The notes below the pieces were generated by a model. It did not search any database, was not told the DNA's origin, and saw only the letters and a list, made by a program, of their open reading frames with translations. From positions 7,990,686 through 8,054,685 of the forward strand of contig CAKAKS010000013.1 in assembly GCA_916700875.1 (NCBI GenBank): a stretch of 64,000 bases of DNA, in the 5' to 3' direction. Shown here piece after piece: positions 44,701 to 55,075 of the stretch (positions within the stretch are counted from its first letter, which is position 1; each line of letters starts with the position of its first letter). The translations under genes were made by a program, and so were the position numbers. Origin of the DNA: Sebastes aleutianus (taxonomy: Eukaryota; Chordata; Actinopteri; Perciformes; Sebastidae).

Positions 44701-47260
44701 TCCAGGATGAACAGCACAGGAGACACCAAGCTGAGCCAGAAGTTCATATGAAGGGAAATGAGCTGCAGGACAACACTTCAATGGTTAATCATTTTACCTT
44801 CGACTATGTATTTGGCTGTTTTTCTCCTTTTCTATATCTTCTCATCAACATAGTGATTTGTTTCCAGCCATGTCATTGTTGTGTTTTTAGGTGTGATTGT
44901 GTTGTATTATCACTCCCATGGCTGAAAGTAGAGCATGTCTCTTATCTAGTCTTTCTCCTTGTCTCTCTTCTCTACCAGCTGAAGGGAAACCAGACTGATA
45001 TCCACAGTCAGCTCCTACAGGAGACACAGAGAAGGGAGGACGCTCAGAGGGAAGTGGAGAAACTGAAGAATGAGTTGGAGTCAAAGAAAAAAGAGGTAAA
45101 TATGATCATTATTAACTTTCTGGATTTAGATGACTGACACGCCTACTTTGTTCTTCCCACTTTCACTCCTTAACTGTGTGCTGACAAGATTAAAAGTATT
45201 TTTTTTTTAAATCAGATGATGTCAAAAGTAGAAGTAAAGACTGAAACCAGAACCACATGTCATGTTAAAATCAGGACCAAAGAATAAAAGATGAAGTCCC
45301 TTAACTGTCATTTATTGGTTCAGAGAAAATAAATCAAGATAAGAAAAAAAGCCAACATATTTTTTCAATGTTTTTGTGTTTAACTGAGATGAGTGAGATG
45401 GAAACACCATTCACAGATATCAAGCAGATGGAAGTCCACTGTATTTAATGTGACTACTGGAACATATCATCAGTTCATAATGATGTCCGTAAGCAATTAA
45501 ATCTAATTAAATCCAGGCTCTACTTTACAGGTTATGTAAAAACAAGTAATTAGTAAGTCTATTTGGTAATTAATACATCTGATAAGTGTATTTCATCAGT
45601 GTTTCTGACCACTAGTAGTCAGACTTGGTGTGTTTTTTCCTGTGAACCAGAGTTTATTCTACCGGTGTTTCTGAGTAGTCGTGATGTGACTCAACTATAT
45701 CAGGTGTATTACTGAGGACCAATGAAGAGCAGAGTTGAGTGTTTAGTTGTTTGTATGATCAGTTCTCTAGAAAGCTGCAAGCAGCAACACCACAGACCAG
45801 TTTCAACACATCATCCATCTGATCACAATGAGAATTCATCCAGACATTAATGTGAACATTTACTTCATCTCTCCTCTCTCCCACTTTAACAAACAGCTCC
45901 ATGATGAGCAGCAGAAGAAACAACAGGGTGTTGAGAAAGATCCGGAGGAGCTGGTGACCAAGAACCTTGTGGTTCATCTTTTTTCTTCTCCATGTGACTT
46001 TGATTTGTTTTTGAGACAAACATGATCAAACTAAACATGAGAGCAAATCTGAGAAATTAAATAACTGAAACTCAAATAAGTGAAACAGTAAATCTATTTA
46101 TTCACATTCAATCTAATCTGGGATCAAATGTAAAGTTTTTATTTTATAATTACATGTTGAATGTATCCATGATACAGATGGAGGACAAGAGCAGCTCAGC
46201 CAGTCAGAGCTCAAACACAGAACTTCCCATTGTCGTTGAGGTCAACCAAAGGGGCAAAAATATCCATCTCATAAACAAGTCCCATCAGGTAATGCTGTTT
46301 GTGTCTGTATGAGTACTTTATAAGTGTTAAATGTATAGCAGTTCAGCTGTATGTTAACCAAGTGCATCCTGGGATATTCTGATGGGACAAACCAAGATAA
46401 TGACCTGATGTTGACCCCAGAATCTCTTTCTCTTGTTTTCATGTGAAGACGGAAATAACAGACAATCATTTACTGTATAAACACAATGAATTCATCTGTA
46501 AAGCCGCCCACACATGATCAGTGAAATTGCCATGCTGGTGTTGCCACTCAAATTTGCCACCAAGCGCTGCACTCAAAGTTCAAATTATTTCAACTTTGAC
46601 CTCGGTTGCTGCTGACCTGTCAGAGCGCAACCAATGAGATAACAGATACAACTGTTGTTGCCTAGAAACAGTAAATCACGTTACTTGCTCACTCTTTGAT
46701 GACATATAATACCTGCACTGTGCACCTTGTGGTGAGTGAAGAGCACATTTCTTTTCATGTTAAGGCAGCTCAACATTAATGTATTAGTCTCTTTTAGTCT
46801 CATCCTCCCTCTTGTGCCTAATTTCCCTCCTACAGGACCAACCACTGGGAGGCTGGAGGTTAGAAATGCAGGTCAATGAAAAAAACATCTCATTCACATT
46901 TGAGAAATCATTTGAACTCACGTCTGGAAGCAACATCACTGTGAGTTGATTTGATTATTGATAATAATAATAACATTATTATTGTTGTTGTTATTGTTAT
47001 TATTAGTACAATAATAATAATAATAATAATAATAATTTGATTACTTTCATTATTTAATGATTCAATGATTCTGTTTGTAAGTCTGAGACCTCTGTATTTT
47101 ACAGATGTCTGGCCACGGTGGTGGTAGCCGATTTCTGACCACTGAGCTGTGGTGGAAGGACTTGACATCCTGGAGCTATGCAGACAATCTGAAGTTCTTC
47201 CTCATCAGTACCACTGATGTCCGACATCAACTCAGTTCATACTCAATGAGAAGTTATTAA
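39304..47260 (+). CDS. Gene B: butyrophilin-like Ig receptor with coiled-coil rod and lamin tail domain
   Basis: Eighteen exons: 39304-39400, 40752-41075, 41246-41533, 41633-41761, 41984-42159, 42492-42584, 42759-42863, 43159-43203, 43538-43633, 43740-43835, 44120-44164, 44379-44492, 44700-44783, 44979-45095, 45897-45971, 46178-46288, 46836-46940, 47105-47260. They join in frame to about 751 aa: signal peptide (MMLFNTDRKT ... LVFLLLLTHF), V-set, butyrophilin C-like Ig, TM, charged exon, ten coiled-coil exons, then the lamin-tail-like end. The exon at 44700 may stop earlier at 44741, where GTTCAT gives another in-frame donor. Ectodomain introns are phase 1 and cytoplasmic ones phase 0. Gene B is closest to gene C, with a nearly identical V-set exon. 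The mini-exon of gene A is lost here together with its acceptor. Confidence 0.77.
39635..40698. mobile_element. TIR element (TAGAGA..., about 1.06 kb) in gene B intron 1
   Basis: The left arm (TAGAGACGCAAAGCCCC ... GCATCATGAATCACACATA) is answered by an inverted right arm (ATGTGTGATTCATGGAGCAA ... TCGCCTCTCTA). The arms are about 150 bp with TA at the borders. The interior contains repeats of CTCATTGCACTGGTCTA. The gene C intron keeps only the inner and right part (55298-56002). There is no transposase. Confidence 0.65.
41984..45971 (+). CDS. Gene B juxtamembrane exon and coiled-coil exons
   Basis: Exon 41984-42159 ends GNGQKKSKH and splices in phase 0 to FKKKRSEQQLQEEQQKEVQ (42492-42584), giving a strongly basic patch just before the coiled coil. 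The later exons include KGAELQQLHEEKKRNNNELQ, EEKEAEIQQLQDQIQRMETN, FKWQTVSRQKIQDEQQRRHE and GNQTDIHSQLLQETQRREDA, all heptad-like. Two Ser-rich 45-nt exons (43159, 44120) act as linkers. Every exon after 41984-42159 is a multiple of three. Confidence 0.7.
46178..47260 (+). CDS. Gene B C-terminal lamin-tail-like exons
   Basis: 46178-46288 (SSSASQSS ... VVEVNQRGKNIHLINKSHQ), 46836-46940 (DQPLGGWRLEMQV ... FTFEKSFELTSGSNIT) and 47105-47260 (MSGHGGGSRFLTTELWWKDL ... ISTTDVRHQLSSYSMRSY, stop). The intron positions equal those of gene A. The domain is more diverged: the Trp after the last intron and the PPSDLVW block of gene A are changed to MSGHGGG and LTTELWW, while the GxW, FxFExSFxLxSG and WKDL landmarks remain. 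The middle exon is 105 nt, one codon shorter than in gene A. Confidence 0.78.
46962..47036. repeat. (ATT/AAT)n trinucleotide run in the last gene B intron
   Basis: Mixed AAT and ATT/GTT trinucleotide repeats between the last two lamin-tail exons. Confidence 0.9.
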
Positions 47261-48480
47261 TTATCCAGCTGTCATACTTGCTTTCATTCTTATCTTATCT
47301 TATCTATTTGCTCCTTGGTAAAGGGTAGTTACCATCAGTAACACCAGAATGCATTCTGCATGGTAAATAGTGATGTAAACATTAAACATCAGAAACAGCA
47401 GGACTCAGTTCTTCCTGTAAAAACACATATTGTAATGATCAGTAAACACTGGAGAACATCTCTGTTTGATCTGATCAATCAAACTTTATTATGTTTCTTC
47501 TTCTTCTTGTAAATTCAACAACTCAAAATATGTTTAGTTTGAAATGTGGTGAAATATCTGCATTTGTTTTATTGCTATTCTTCATTGCTCTTCATTGTTA
47601 AGGCAAAATATCATTCTGAAATGTCAGATATTGAACTAACTTTTATTTTCTATGTTTACTGGATTGAATGTTTATCGGCGTTATTCTATGTTCTGTATTG
47701 TTTGTAATTAAATTTTGTCAATATATAATCCCATACTGTAATGAACAGATACAAAGATAAATACATGTTTGACATTTTATTATCAAGCCCAGATGTTGTA
47801 CATTTATATCAAGTATATCAACTTCCAAGTATGTATTTTTTTTACATTTGTCCTGTGAGATACAACTTACACTATATAAAGAAAGATATCATTTTTACAT
47901 TCATAGAGTGATATTTGTACATTCTTTGGTGTTTTGCAAAAAGAGTTGTGCTGACAAAGTTTCCTTGACTGAAACCACTCAGTCTTATTTTTCATTTACA
48001 TGTTTTTTCCTCAAGTCTGTGTTTGTGTTGCTTAAATACAATAACGGAAGTAAAACAGTATAATATTGTAGCTGCAGGTTGTGAACATTAACCCCCGTTC
48101 TAAATTGTTGTTCTTTGTCGACCAAAGCTGATCTTCAATATAAATGAATTTCAGTGAATTTTAATTTGAAGGAAGATTCAAATTCACATATCGAGATAAG
48201 CACAACAAAGCTCAACAAAAAAAACGATAATCATAACTTTGAAGCAGAAATATGTGTTTTTTCTGCTTTCTCCTCCTGTTAATCATCTCATGACCTCTTG
48301 TGGGGGTCTCAACCTCCATGTTGGGAACCGCTGGTCTACAGTCCTGCTAGCAGCTCTGTGAGGCTGCACTGAGGAACAGCTGCTTTGAGCTAAATGCTAA
48401 ACCTATCAAACTGTGAACATCTTATTGTTTCTACAGAGCTTCTTTAACACCTCTTCTATTCATATATTCTCTCATGTGGT
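47261..48480 (+). other. 3' untranslated region of gene B and the short gap to FCRL-like gene 2
   Basis: Similar to the gene A 3' region. I see ATTAAA near 47706 but no clear AATAAA close to the stop. The rest is A/T-rich with no gene. Confidence 0.45.
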
Positions 48481-48484
48481 TTGT

Positions 48485-48535
48485 GTCTGAGGAGCTCAAA
48501 TGATCAGCAGCATCTGTAGAGTCTAAAACTAAACA
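48485..48535 (-). pseudogene. Relic ITIM-tail exon downstream of FCRL-like gene 2
   Basis: GAGCTCAAATGATCAGCAGC, then ATCTGTAGAGTCTAAAA, matches the gene 1 cytoplasmic exon at 8066-8110 (GGCTCAAATTATCAGCAGCG, then TCTGCAGCGTCTAAAA). The surrounding intron sequence is also similar (CCTCTGTGGTTG near 48604 against TCTCTGTGGTTA near 8241). It lies after the gene 2 stop codon, so it is no longer coding. Confidence 0.65.
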
Positions 48536-48795
48536 TGGAACAACAACATGTACTGAGAAAACTGTCATCTGGCTTTTTAAAAATAGTCCATGCATCAGTC
48601 AGTACCTCTGTGGTTGTTAACCTTTCTGTGTGTGAGAAAGTCTAACAGCCACTGCAAGTATGAACAAGTAACACAGAGAAGTCTGACACCTTATAGCCAA
48701 CTTGATCAAAGGTCAAAGTAAAGACAGAAGATGAAATGTTCAAACGTCTTTTCTTGATGACCAAACGACCTTTGACCTGTAAACATGAGGACCAG

Positions 48796-50360
48796 TTATT
48801 TCTGCTTGACTCTGAGTTTCCCACAATGCAGCAGTCCCACCAGCAGCAGCAGCAGAGCCACCATCACTATGGTGAACACAGTCCTCAAGACCAGGACCAC
48901 ATGTATGAAGTGGTCTGAGGAGGGACACGTCTCTCTGTGAAGTGCTGCAGAGACAACAGGACACATCTGCTGTAACACCAGGACAGTATTAACAGGACGT
49001 AACAGGTCGTCTCTGAGGGCTTTCTGGAGCTTTACTCTGACACAAACTGAAAACTGATCCTCAAACTGACTTTCTTACCTAACCGGCTCTCTGGTGATCC
49101 TCCAGCTCCAGAGATGTCACACTTGTAGAGTCCTTCATCAGACCAGGAGACGCTGTGGATGGTCATCTCTCCTGTAGAGCTGCTCCTGATGAGGAGGCCA
49201 TCTTTATAGAAATCAGCTGTGAGGTTGGAGGAAGTCGTCTTGTTCCTGCAGCTCAGAGTCACATCGTTTCCCTCCGTCACAGGGAGGACAGGACTCTCCA
49301 GGATCACTGAACCAGCTGGAAAACAAAGGTTATTTAGCTGGTCATGACATGTTATGTAATTCACATTTACTCAAGTTGTCGGACAACTGCTATGAGTTTA
49401 ATGTCTTCTTCAAACTCACAACATTTTCAGCCTGTTCTCATTACCAGGGCGTTAAATACAGAGGCTTTGTCACGGCCGTCGGCGTATGATACCGCTGCAT
49501 AAGGCACCCTTTAGCGCCAGTATGAAACACACTGGCGCAGCGTTGCCCCCTCCCAAAGTGATGCCAAGGGGGTTTGACAAAGTGGCGGTATGTAACGAGT
49601 TGGGATGACAACGTTTTGGGATTTCCTGTAAAGACGTTTCATAGAAACTTCAACCTACCAGTGACGATGATGTTGACACCGTCGCTCCTCTCTCCTCCAT
49701 CAGTCTTACACCAGTACTCTCCACCGTCTGCTGGATAGGCTCTTAGAATAGTGCCGGATAGCACCAGCGTCCTCTCGTTGCAGGCTGAAATAAACTCCTT
49801 GGTGTTCCTGATCCCTCTCAGCTGAGTGGAGCCATCCAGACCCTCGCAGTGAAAATGGACCGACTCGTATTCAAAGAACTGCAGTCTGATTGGAACGATA
49901 CGGAAAGCTGCATCTGAGACAGAAAGACAGACAAGACACGAGTTCTCTCAAATGAAACGTACATGTTATAAAGCACAATATCAAGACAAAGCCATGTATC
50001 TGCAAATGTGGCCGATACAGTTTAAATTTGAACACTCTGATATTCCCGCTCAATGAGAACTGAAATCAAGCCAGTTCAGATTCAGCTATACGTAAAGAAA
50101 ATGTAATAAATTTAATGATATCATCGCTTCGATCAATGTTCGTACAAGGTTTGATGAAGGATTGACTGAGTACTTACCTCTGTTCTGAACATGTGCACTG
50201 AGCAGAATGAATACGAGCATCACTGGATAGACAAAGGAAACACACATATCACCCATTGACTCATTCACTATATATACTTACATATACAGGAATATGTAAA
50301 ACTTAAAACAAAGACACTTCAGTACTCACTCAGTCTGAAGCAGAGAGCTGTAACCTCCAT
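48796..50360 (-). CDS. FCRL-like gene 2: two-Ig receptor with Arg-bearing TM and short tail (activating type)
   Basis: Five minus-strand exons, 50330-50360, 50178-50222, 49659-49913, 49079-49315 and 48796-48944, join in phase 1 to 238 codons plus stop. The two-exon signal peptide ([20 protein letters not shown]), Ig domain 1 (HFHCEG ... [11 protein letters not shown]) and Ig domain 2 (VTLSCRNK ... [11 protein letters not shown]) are clearly paralogous to gene 1. The last exon gives a short stalk and TM ([20 protein letters not shown]) with Arg about 210 inside the membrane, then a nine-residue tail (GKLRVKQK region) and stop. Family knowledge: a basic TM residue with a short tail typically pairs with an ITAM adaptor such as FcR-gamma. 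Pairing is inferred here. Confidence 0.78.
49425..49650. repeat. Dispersed repeat in the intron between the Ig exons of FCRL-like gene 2
   Basis: CAGCCTGTTCTCATTACCAG ... GGCTTTGTCACGGCC ... GCATAAGGCACCCTTTA: the inverse of the 12740-12850 segment. It is absent from the same intron of gene 1, so it is an insertion. Confidence 0.6.
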
Positions 50361-50420
50361 GTCGTCTTGTTGCTGTCTGAGCATCAGACTGAAATACAGC
50401 TGAAGTTTAATGTAGATGAG

Positions 50421-50434
50421 AGCTTCCTCTTCCT
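50421..50434 (-). promoter_or_regulatory. ETS-like site upstream of FCRL-like gene 2
   Basis: The minus strand reads AGGAAGAGGAAGCT, 61-74 nt before the ATG. It is at the same place as the PU.1-like site of gene 1 and sits in homologous sequence (AGCTGTATTTCA follows in both). Confidence 0.45.
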
Positions 50435-50449
50435 GTTCAGTTTGTTCAA

Positions 50450-51380
50450 CACGTTCTCATCTCAACGCGTCACGTACCTCTGCTTTGTCACGCCCCTTGG
50501 CCTCACTTTATTTTTGCCATCTACCAATACCACTATAGTTACCCTTGGCGTCACTTTAGGATTAGGCAATAAAACCACTATAGTTAGGTTCACAAAAGAA
50601 CTACATGGTTGAGCTTAAAACTGATACGTTTGTACAGAAAAAAGACCCTGAACGTTTTGAATACGGGACTCGGACAAACAGCTGATTGTAACGTGACGCA
50701 CAGGACACAAACAGCGGTCTACTAGATGAAAGCCTTGTGTGTTTTGTGCATTTCATACTGACGCTAAAGAGTGCCTTGTGCAAAGGATGGCTGGATTATT
50801 TCTGATGTTGATACAAAAACTGGAGCCAGACTCTCTGGAGCCATCAGCAGTGTGGTGCTCCCTGTGGCTTACTGTGGGGGTTAAGGCCCCGACCATGAAC
50901 TGCAACAACAAGTCCAGTTACTCTTGACTCACTACTTCTAGATACACCATGACCACGATGACTAAGACTTTTCACAGACATGGACATCATGCCACATTAA
51001 AATTCCTGCTTGTAATTGACCAGGGGGCCAGAAAAAACTTTGGCATTGTATGTTTCTGCAAATATTTCATGAATACGCTCCAAACAACAGGATATGTTTC
51101 ATGAATATGTTTCATATCAGCCTCGTATCATGCTTGCAGAAACGCACAGTGGCGTCACTTTAGGGTTAGGCATCAAAACCACTATAATTAGGTTTAGGAA
51201 AGACCTGGTTGGGCTGAAAACTACTATTTTGTTAAGTGACACTGAACGTTGTGAACACGGGACACAAACAGCGGCCTCCTGGATGAAAGTCTTGTGTTTT
51301 GCTGGGCTTTCCATTAACTACGATGTAAACCCCTCCGTCTCAATATTAAACGCTCAGGGAGAGTGCTGTGTTGACAACAT
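50450..51380. repeat. Dispersed-repeat mosaic upstream of FCRL-like gene 2
   Basis: Segments at 50510-50720 and 51150-51310 share GGCGTCACTTTAGG, TTAGGCA, AAAACCACTATA and GACACAAACAGCGG, so they are two copies of one family. They are related to the interior of the TIR element at 164, 34789 and 51382. No gene is present. Confidence 0.6.
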
Positions 51381-51381
51381 A

Positions 51382-51911
51382 TCCTCATACAACGGTTCGT
51401 ATGATATATTACGAAAAAGTTATTTCTCATTTTTCGTTCGTTTTCCTACGAATGTCCAGCAACACGTGTCAATTTTGGCTCGTTACATACATACAGTCTT
51501 TCCAAATTAAACTTCCATCTTCATAGGAAACAACGTCCTTTGGTTTAGGCATAAAAACGACTTAGTTAGGTTTAGGGAAAGATCGTGGTGTGGCTCAATA
51601 TAACTCTGGTAGTGACATTACTCATGGATGGTAGTTACGTAACAAATAAGTTAAATAAATGTTGACTTCTGGTTTCACACGGGACTCGCCAGTTTCCTGG
51701 GAAACAGTCTGCTTTATACTTCCTGGTTCACGACAAGGCCTATAGAGTGGAGGCTGGGTCACGCGTCATCAACGCGTCATATCTTTGGGGGTATAACACA
51801 TGTGCAGTAAAATCTGGTCTGCACTCGCCGATACCCAAAGACCCATGTCTGCCCGTGACCCAGCCTCCTTTCCATAGGCCTTGGTTCACGATTACGTTAA
51901 TTACACACAAA
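51382..51911. mobile_element. Non-autonomous TIR element, copy 3, split by a hAT MITE
   Basis: The left end TCCTCATACAACGGTTCGTA and the interior (TTTCCTACGAATGTCCAGC, CTTAGTTAGGTTTAGG, CTTCTGGTTTCACACGGGAC) match copies 1 and 2. The right end is truncated near 51911. The sequence TTCCTGGTTCACGATTACG is interrupted at 51734 by the MITE below. Confidence 0.7.
51734..51883. mobile_element. 150-bp hAT-type MITE with perfect 8-bp target duplication
   Basis: GTTCACGA stands at 51726-51733 and 51884-51891. The ends are CAAGGCCTATAGAGTGGAGG and, reverse-complemented, CAAGGCCTATGGAAAGGAGG, both followed by CTGGGTCACG. The open frames on both strands across it are by-products of the palindromic ends. 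Confidence 0.9.
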
Positions 51912-51959
51912 TTGAAAGCTAAAAGCAAAATGATAATCTGAGGCATGAAATAGTGCAGT

Positions 51960-53398
51960 TAAAATAAATATAAACATAAGTAAATATTAAATAGTAATGT
52001 AAATGTAAATTTGTAAATTGTAATTTGTTGACCCCTTCATTCTCTACCTGTCCACCAGATGCCCTCAGACTTTTCCACCTGACTCTCATTCACCTGCTCA
52101 CCTGTTCCTCATTCCCTAATTACCCCTCACAGTATTTATACCAGCCCATCTCCAGCTGCTCCTCGTCAGATTGTTAATGATGTGCATGTCTTTGCTATCT
52201 GAACCTGAACCTGAACTGTTCCTGCTTTTCTTTGATACCTGTTCCTGTGTTTTGGTGTTTTGCCTGTTCCTGACCACCTTGACCAACAGCTGAAAGACAA
52301 CTAGATGTTTTGTTTTGCAGGCAGAAATCTTTTGTTAAAGCTGCTACAGTCAGCGTTAACATTACCGAGTGTCAAATCTGAGGTTTATAGATGAAGCTGT
52401 TTGGAGCTGAGAAACAAGTCCTGTTCTGCCCCCTGCAGTGAGATAACAGACCTAACAACTGCCCTTTTCCCCAAGATGATAAGACATAAAAAGACAATGT
52501 TATCACTCCTGAAGGATTTAATTGCAGCTGTAATCTTTTATACTAGTAAACCAGTGGCAACAGGCTCAAAGTTCAGCTGATCATAAAAACACTCAAAGTA
52601 AAACTGAGCGTAGGAAAACAGAGCCAATCACCATACTGTGTTTAAAGTTTAACTGTAAAATAATTAATACTTTCTCTAGCTTTAGACTTTAACTAACATG
52701 TACATCAGATCTCAACTTATTGTAATCTCTGTAATTTATTGGTGATTTATTTGTTGCTGCTGGTTTAAGCTAAATCTAAAGCAGTTAACTGCACTGATGT
52801 TAAGATAACAGCTTATCAATAATTTACAGACTTTGACTTTGCAGTCTGAAGAAATGTCCGACACATCATGAAACTGGTACGTCGTCTTCTTAATTTATTT
52901 CTACCTCTTCTACATGTTTCAACTTCTATTTTAAAAGACATTGTCAAAAAGAAAACCTGGTCTGCCTTTAGACAATAAATGTAGTTTATAAAAGAGAAAT
53001 AAAGTTTATTTTATAGTCTTTGTGTCGGTGGAAATGTTGTATCTGTGTGTAAAATGTATTTCAATTGCCGGGTAATTGTGAATCCAGCAGCATCAAATCA
53101 CACATATATGTTATAGTAGACGTACTGTCTGTGTTGACAAAAGTATTATTTAATATCATTTAAAATCACAATGAATAATTGTAAATGTGGTGTATGTGTG
53201 TGTAACATGGACTACAATGTACAGGGTGTGACAAACAATTGTGAAACACAAAAACTAACAACTTCACATACAGATAAATACACAAATACTACTAATAATT
53301 ATTTCATAATAAAGATTCAGATTATTTTTTTTATTGATTCAAAATTGTATTTTTAAATCAGCCAAGTCGTATCAATTACAAAACAACAACCTTTTCTT
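51960..53398 (+). promoter_or_regulatory. Upstream region of gene C with the shared A/B/C 5' block
   Basis: No coding gene seen. 52430-52670 matches the gene A flank (20440-20645), and 52540-53150 matches parts of the gene B flank (37830-38400). A donor-like GAAACTG|GTACGT at about 52870-52880 could end a non-coding first exon that splices to 53934. TTTATAAAAG occurs near 52986 but its place relative to the start site is unknown. Confidence 0.4.
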
Positions 53399-53890
53399 GT
53401 TAAACCCCTGAGATCCACGATCCCGAGGACATCTAATCGCCGAAAAATGCAGTTCTTGCAGAAATCTCCAAATGTCAAAAGTTTTTGATCCCAAATCCCA
53501 GCATGACTTTTTCTCTGGTGTTCCTCAAGGTCTTGGTGTCTTAATGTGGTATTTTGGAGGGATTATTGATCATTTTTATCAATTCGCAAGTGGTAAAAAA
53601 TGGTTACATTGAGCTGCAAATCCGTTTAACAAATGGTATCAACACAACAATTTGCTGCAACAACTTAGGAACTACACTTTTACTATTTTAAAATTAATTG
53701 ATTTATTAATTCATGATTATTTCTGATTTATAACTAGAACAACTTGACACAGTGCTGAGCTGCATCACAAATCAATCTTCAGGTTCCCAGATTTCAGATG
53801 ATGTACACCACTTCTATGTGACATCTACTGTTGACCTGCTATCTCCCCCTAAAGACCTCCTGGACCCCCTAAAGAAGACTAAAACAATTT
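53399..53890. mobile_element. TIR element, AACCCCTGAGATCCAC end (copy 2)
   Basis: Inverted relative of 20648-21145. It starts at AAACCCCTGAGATCCACGAT and ends near CTGGACCCCCTAAAG, 40-50 bp before the gene C first coding exon acceptor. Genes A and C thus each carry this family in their 5' flank, in opposite orientation. Confidence 0.6.
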
Positions 53891-53942
53891 AAAAGTGTGA
53901 TTCTAATACACTGTATGACTGGTTCATTTTCAGAGCTGCAGG

Positions 53943-55026
53943 ATGCTTCACCAGCCCAACGGACTGTCCTTTCAGTCTCCACTCAGACGCCTCTGTTTTT
54001 TGGTTTTCCATCTGCTCCTAACACACTCTTGTAGAGGTAACTCACTCACAAATGCAGTCTTAAGCTCACATTAGGGTTGTAACAGTATCGGTACAATGGT
54101 ATACAGTGGTTTGAAAGCTCACGGTTATCATACAGTGTACATTTGCTTTTTAGTAATATTGCTTAGAGCAGATTAATAATCAATAATTAATTCATATAAA
54201 AATATGGATCTATAATTAATAAATCAAAATGTGACTCATAAACCCACCTTATATATTATATTATTATATATATTAATATAATTTTGAACTGAGCCATGTT
54301 GGTTTTGAAAAAGCTGACTTTTCAGAATGAAACGGATCACTGCCTGCGTCCAACTGACCACTCCTATCTGAACTTAAAGTTTAGACTCTGAATTTAAATT
54401 TATTTTTTAGGATTAATACAAATTAGCTTCTCATAATTAATTTGTCCCTATTTGACATCTGGATATCCGCTGCAGAACGGTACCAAACACCGATATGATA
54501 TAAACCACTGAATAAAACTTGATCAATTGAATTAAATTGATTTAAGTAATTCCAAAACATAGATGAACCTTGCGGTCATAACATGTAGGTATACAAACAC
54601 TACACAGACAGGCATATACAGTATATATATATACCCCCCTATATAGAGGGAGGGGTCGCTGTGTGAGCCTTCACTGATATAAAAAGTTGTTAACAGAGTA
54701 AAATTCAATATATACAACATAAAAAAGGGAAATGCAAACAGAATTTATTATTACAAACTGAATTATTTATGTTCTAGGAATGTGTAGCAAAAGGAGTCAA
54801 TTTATATATGGTGTAACACACTTCATATAGATTAAAAACATATATCAAAATATAAGATTAACTGTGTGTGTAAATGTGTAACTGTGTGAATGTGATCAGG
54901 GCGTTCCTGAAAAAGATAGCATTGCTCTCAATGAACCTCCCCCTGAATAAATAAAGGTAAAAACAAAACAAAAACTGAGGCATTAGTATGCACCCAAATT
55001 TCTGTTTACGGTCTCTGGGGACTTTA

Positions 55027-55075
<49 letters not shown>

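Noticed and set aside
48736..48918. Plus-strand open frame with [12 protein letters not shown]
   Set aside because: It is the complement of the Leu-rich TM exon of FCRL-like gene 2.
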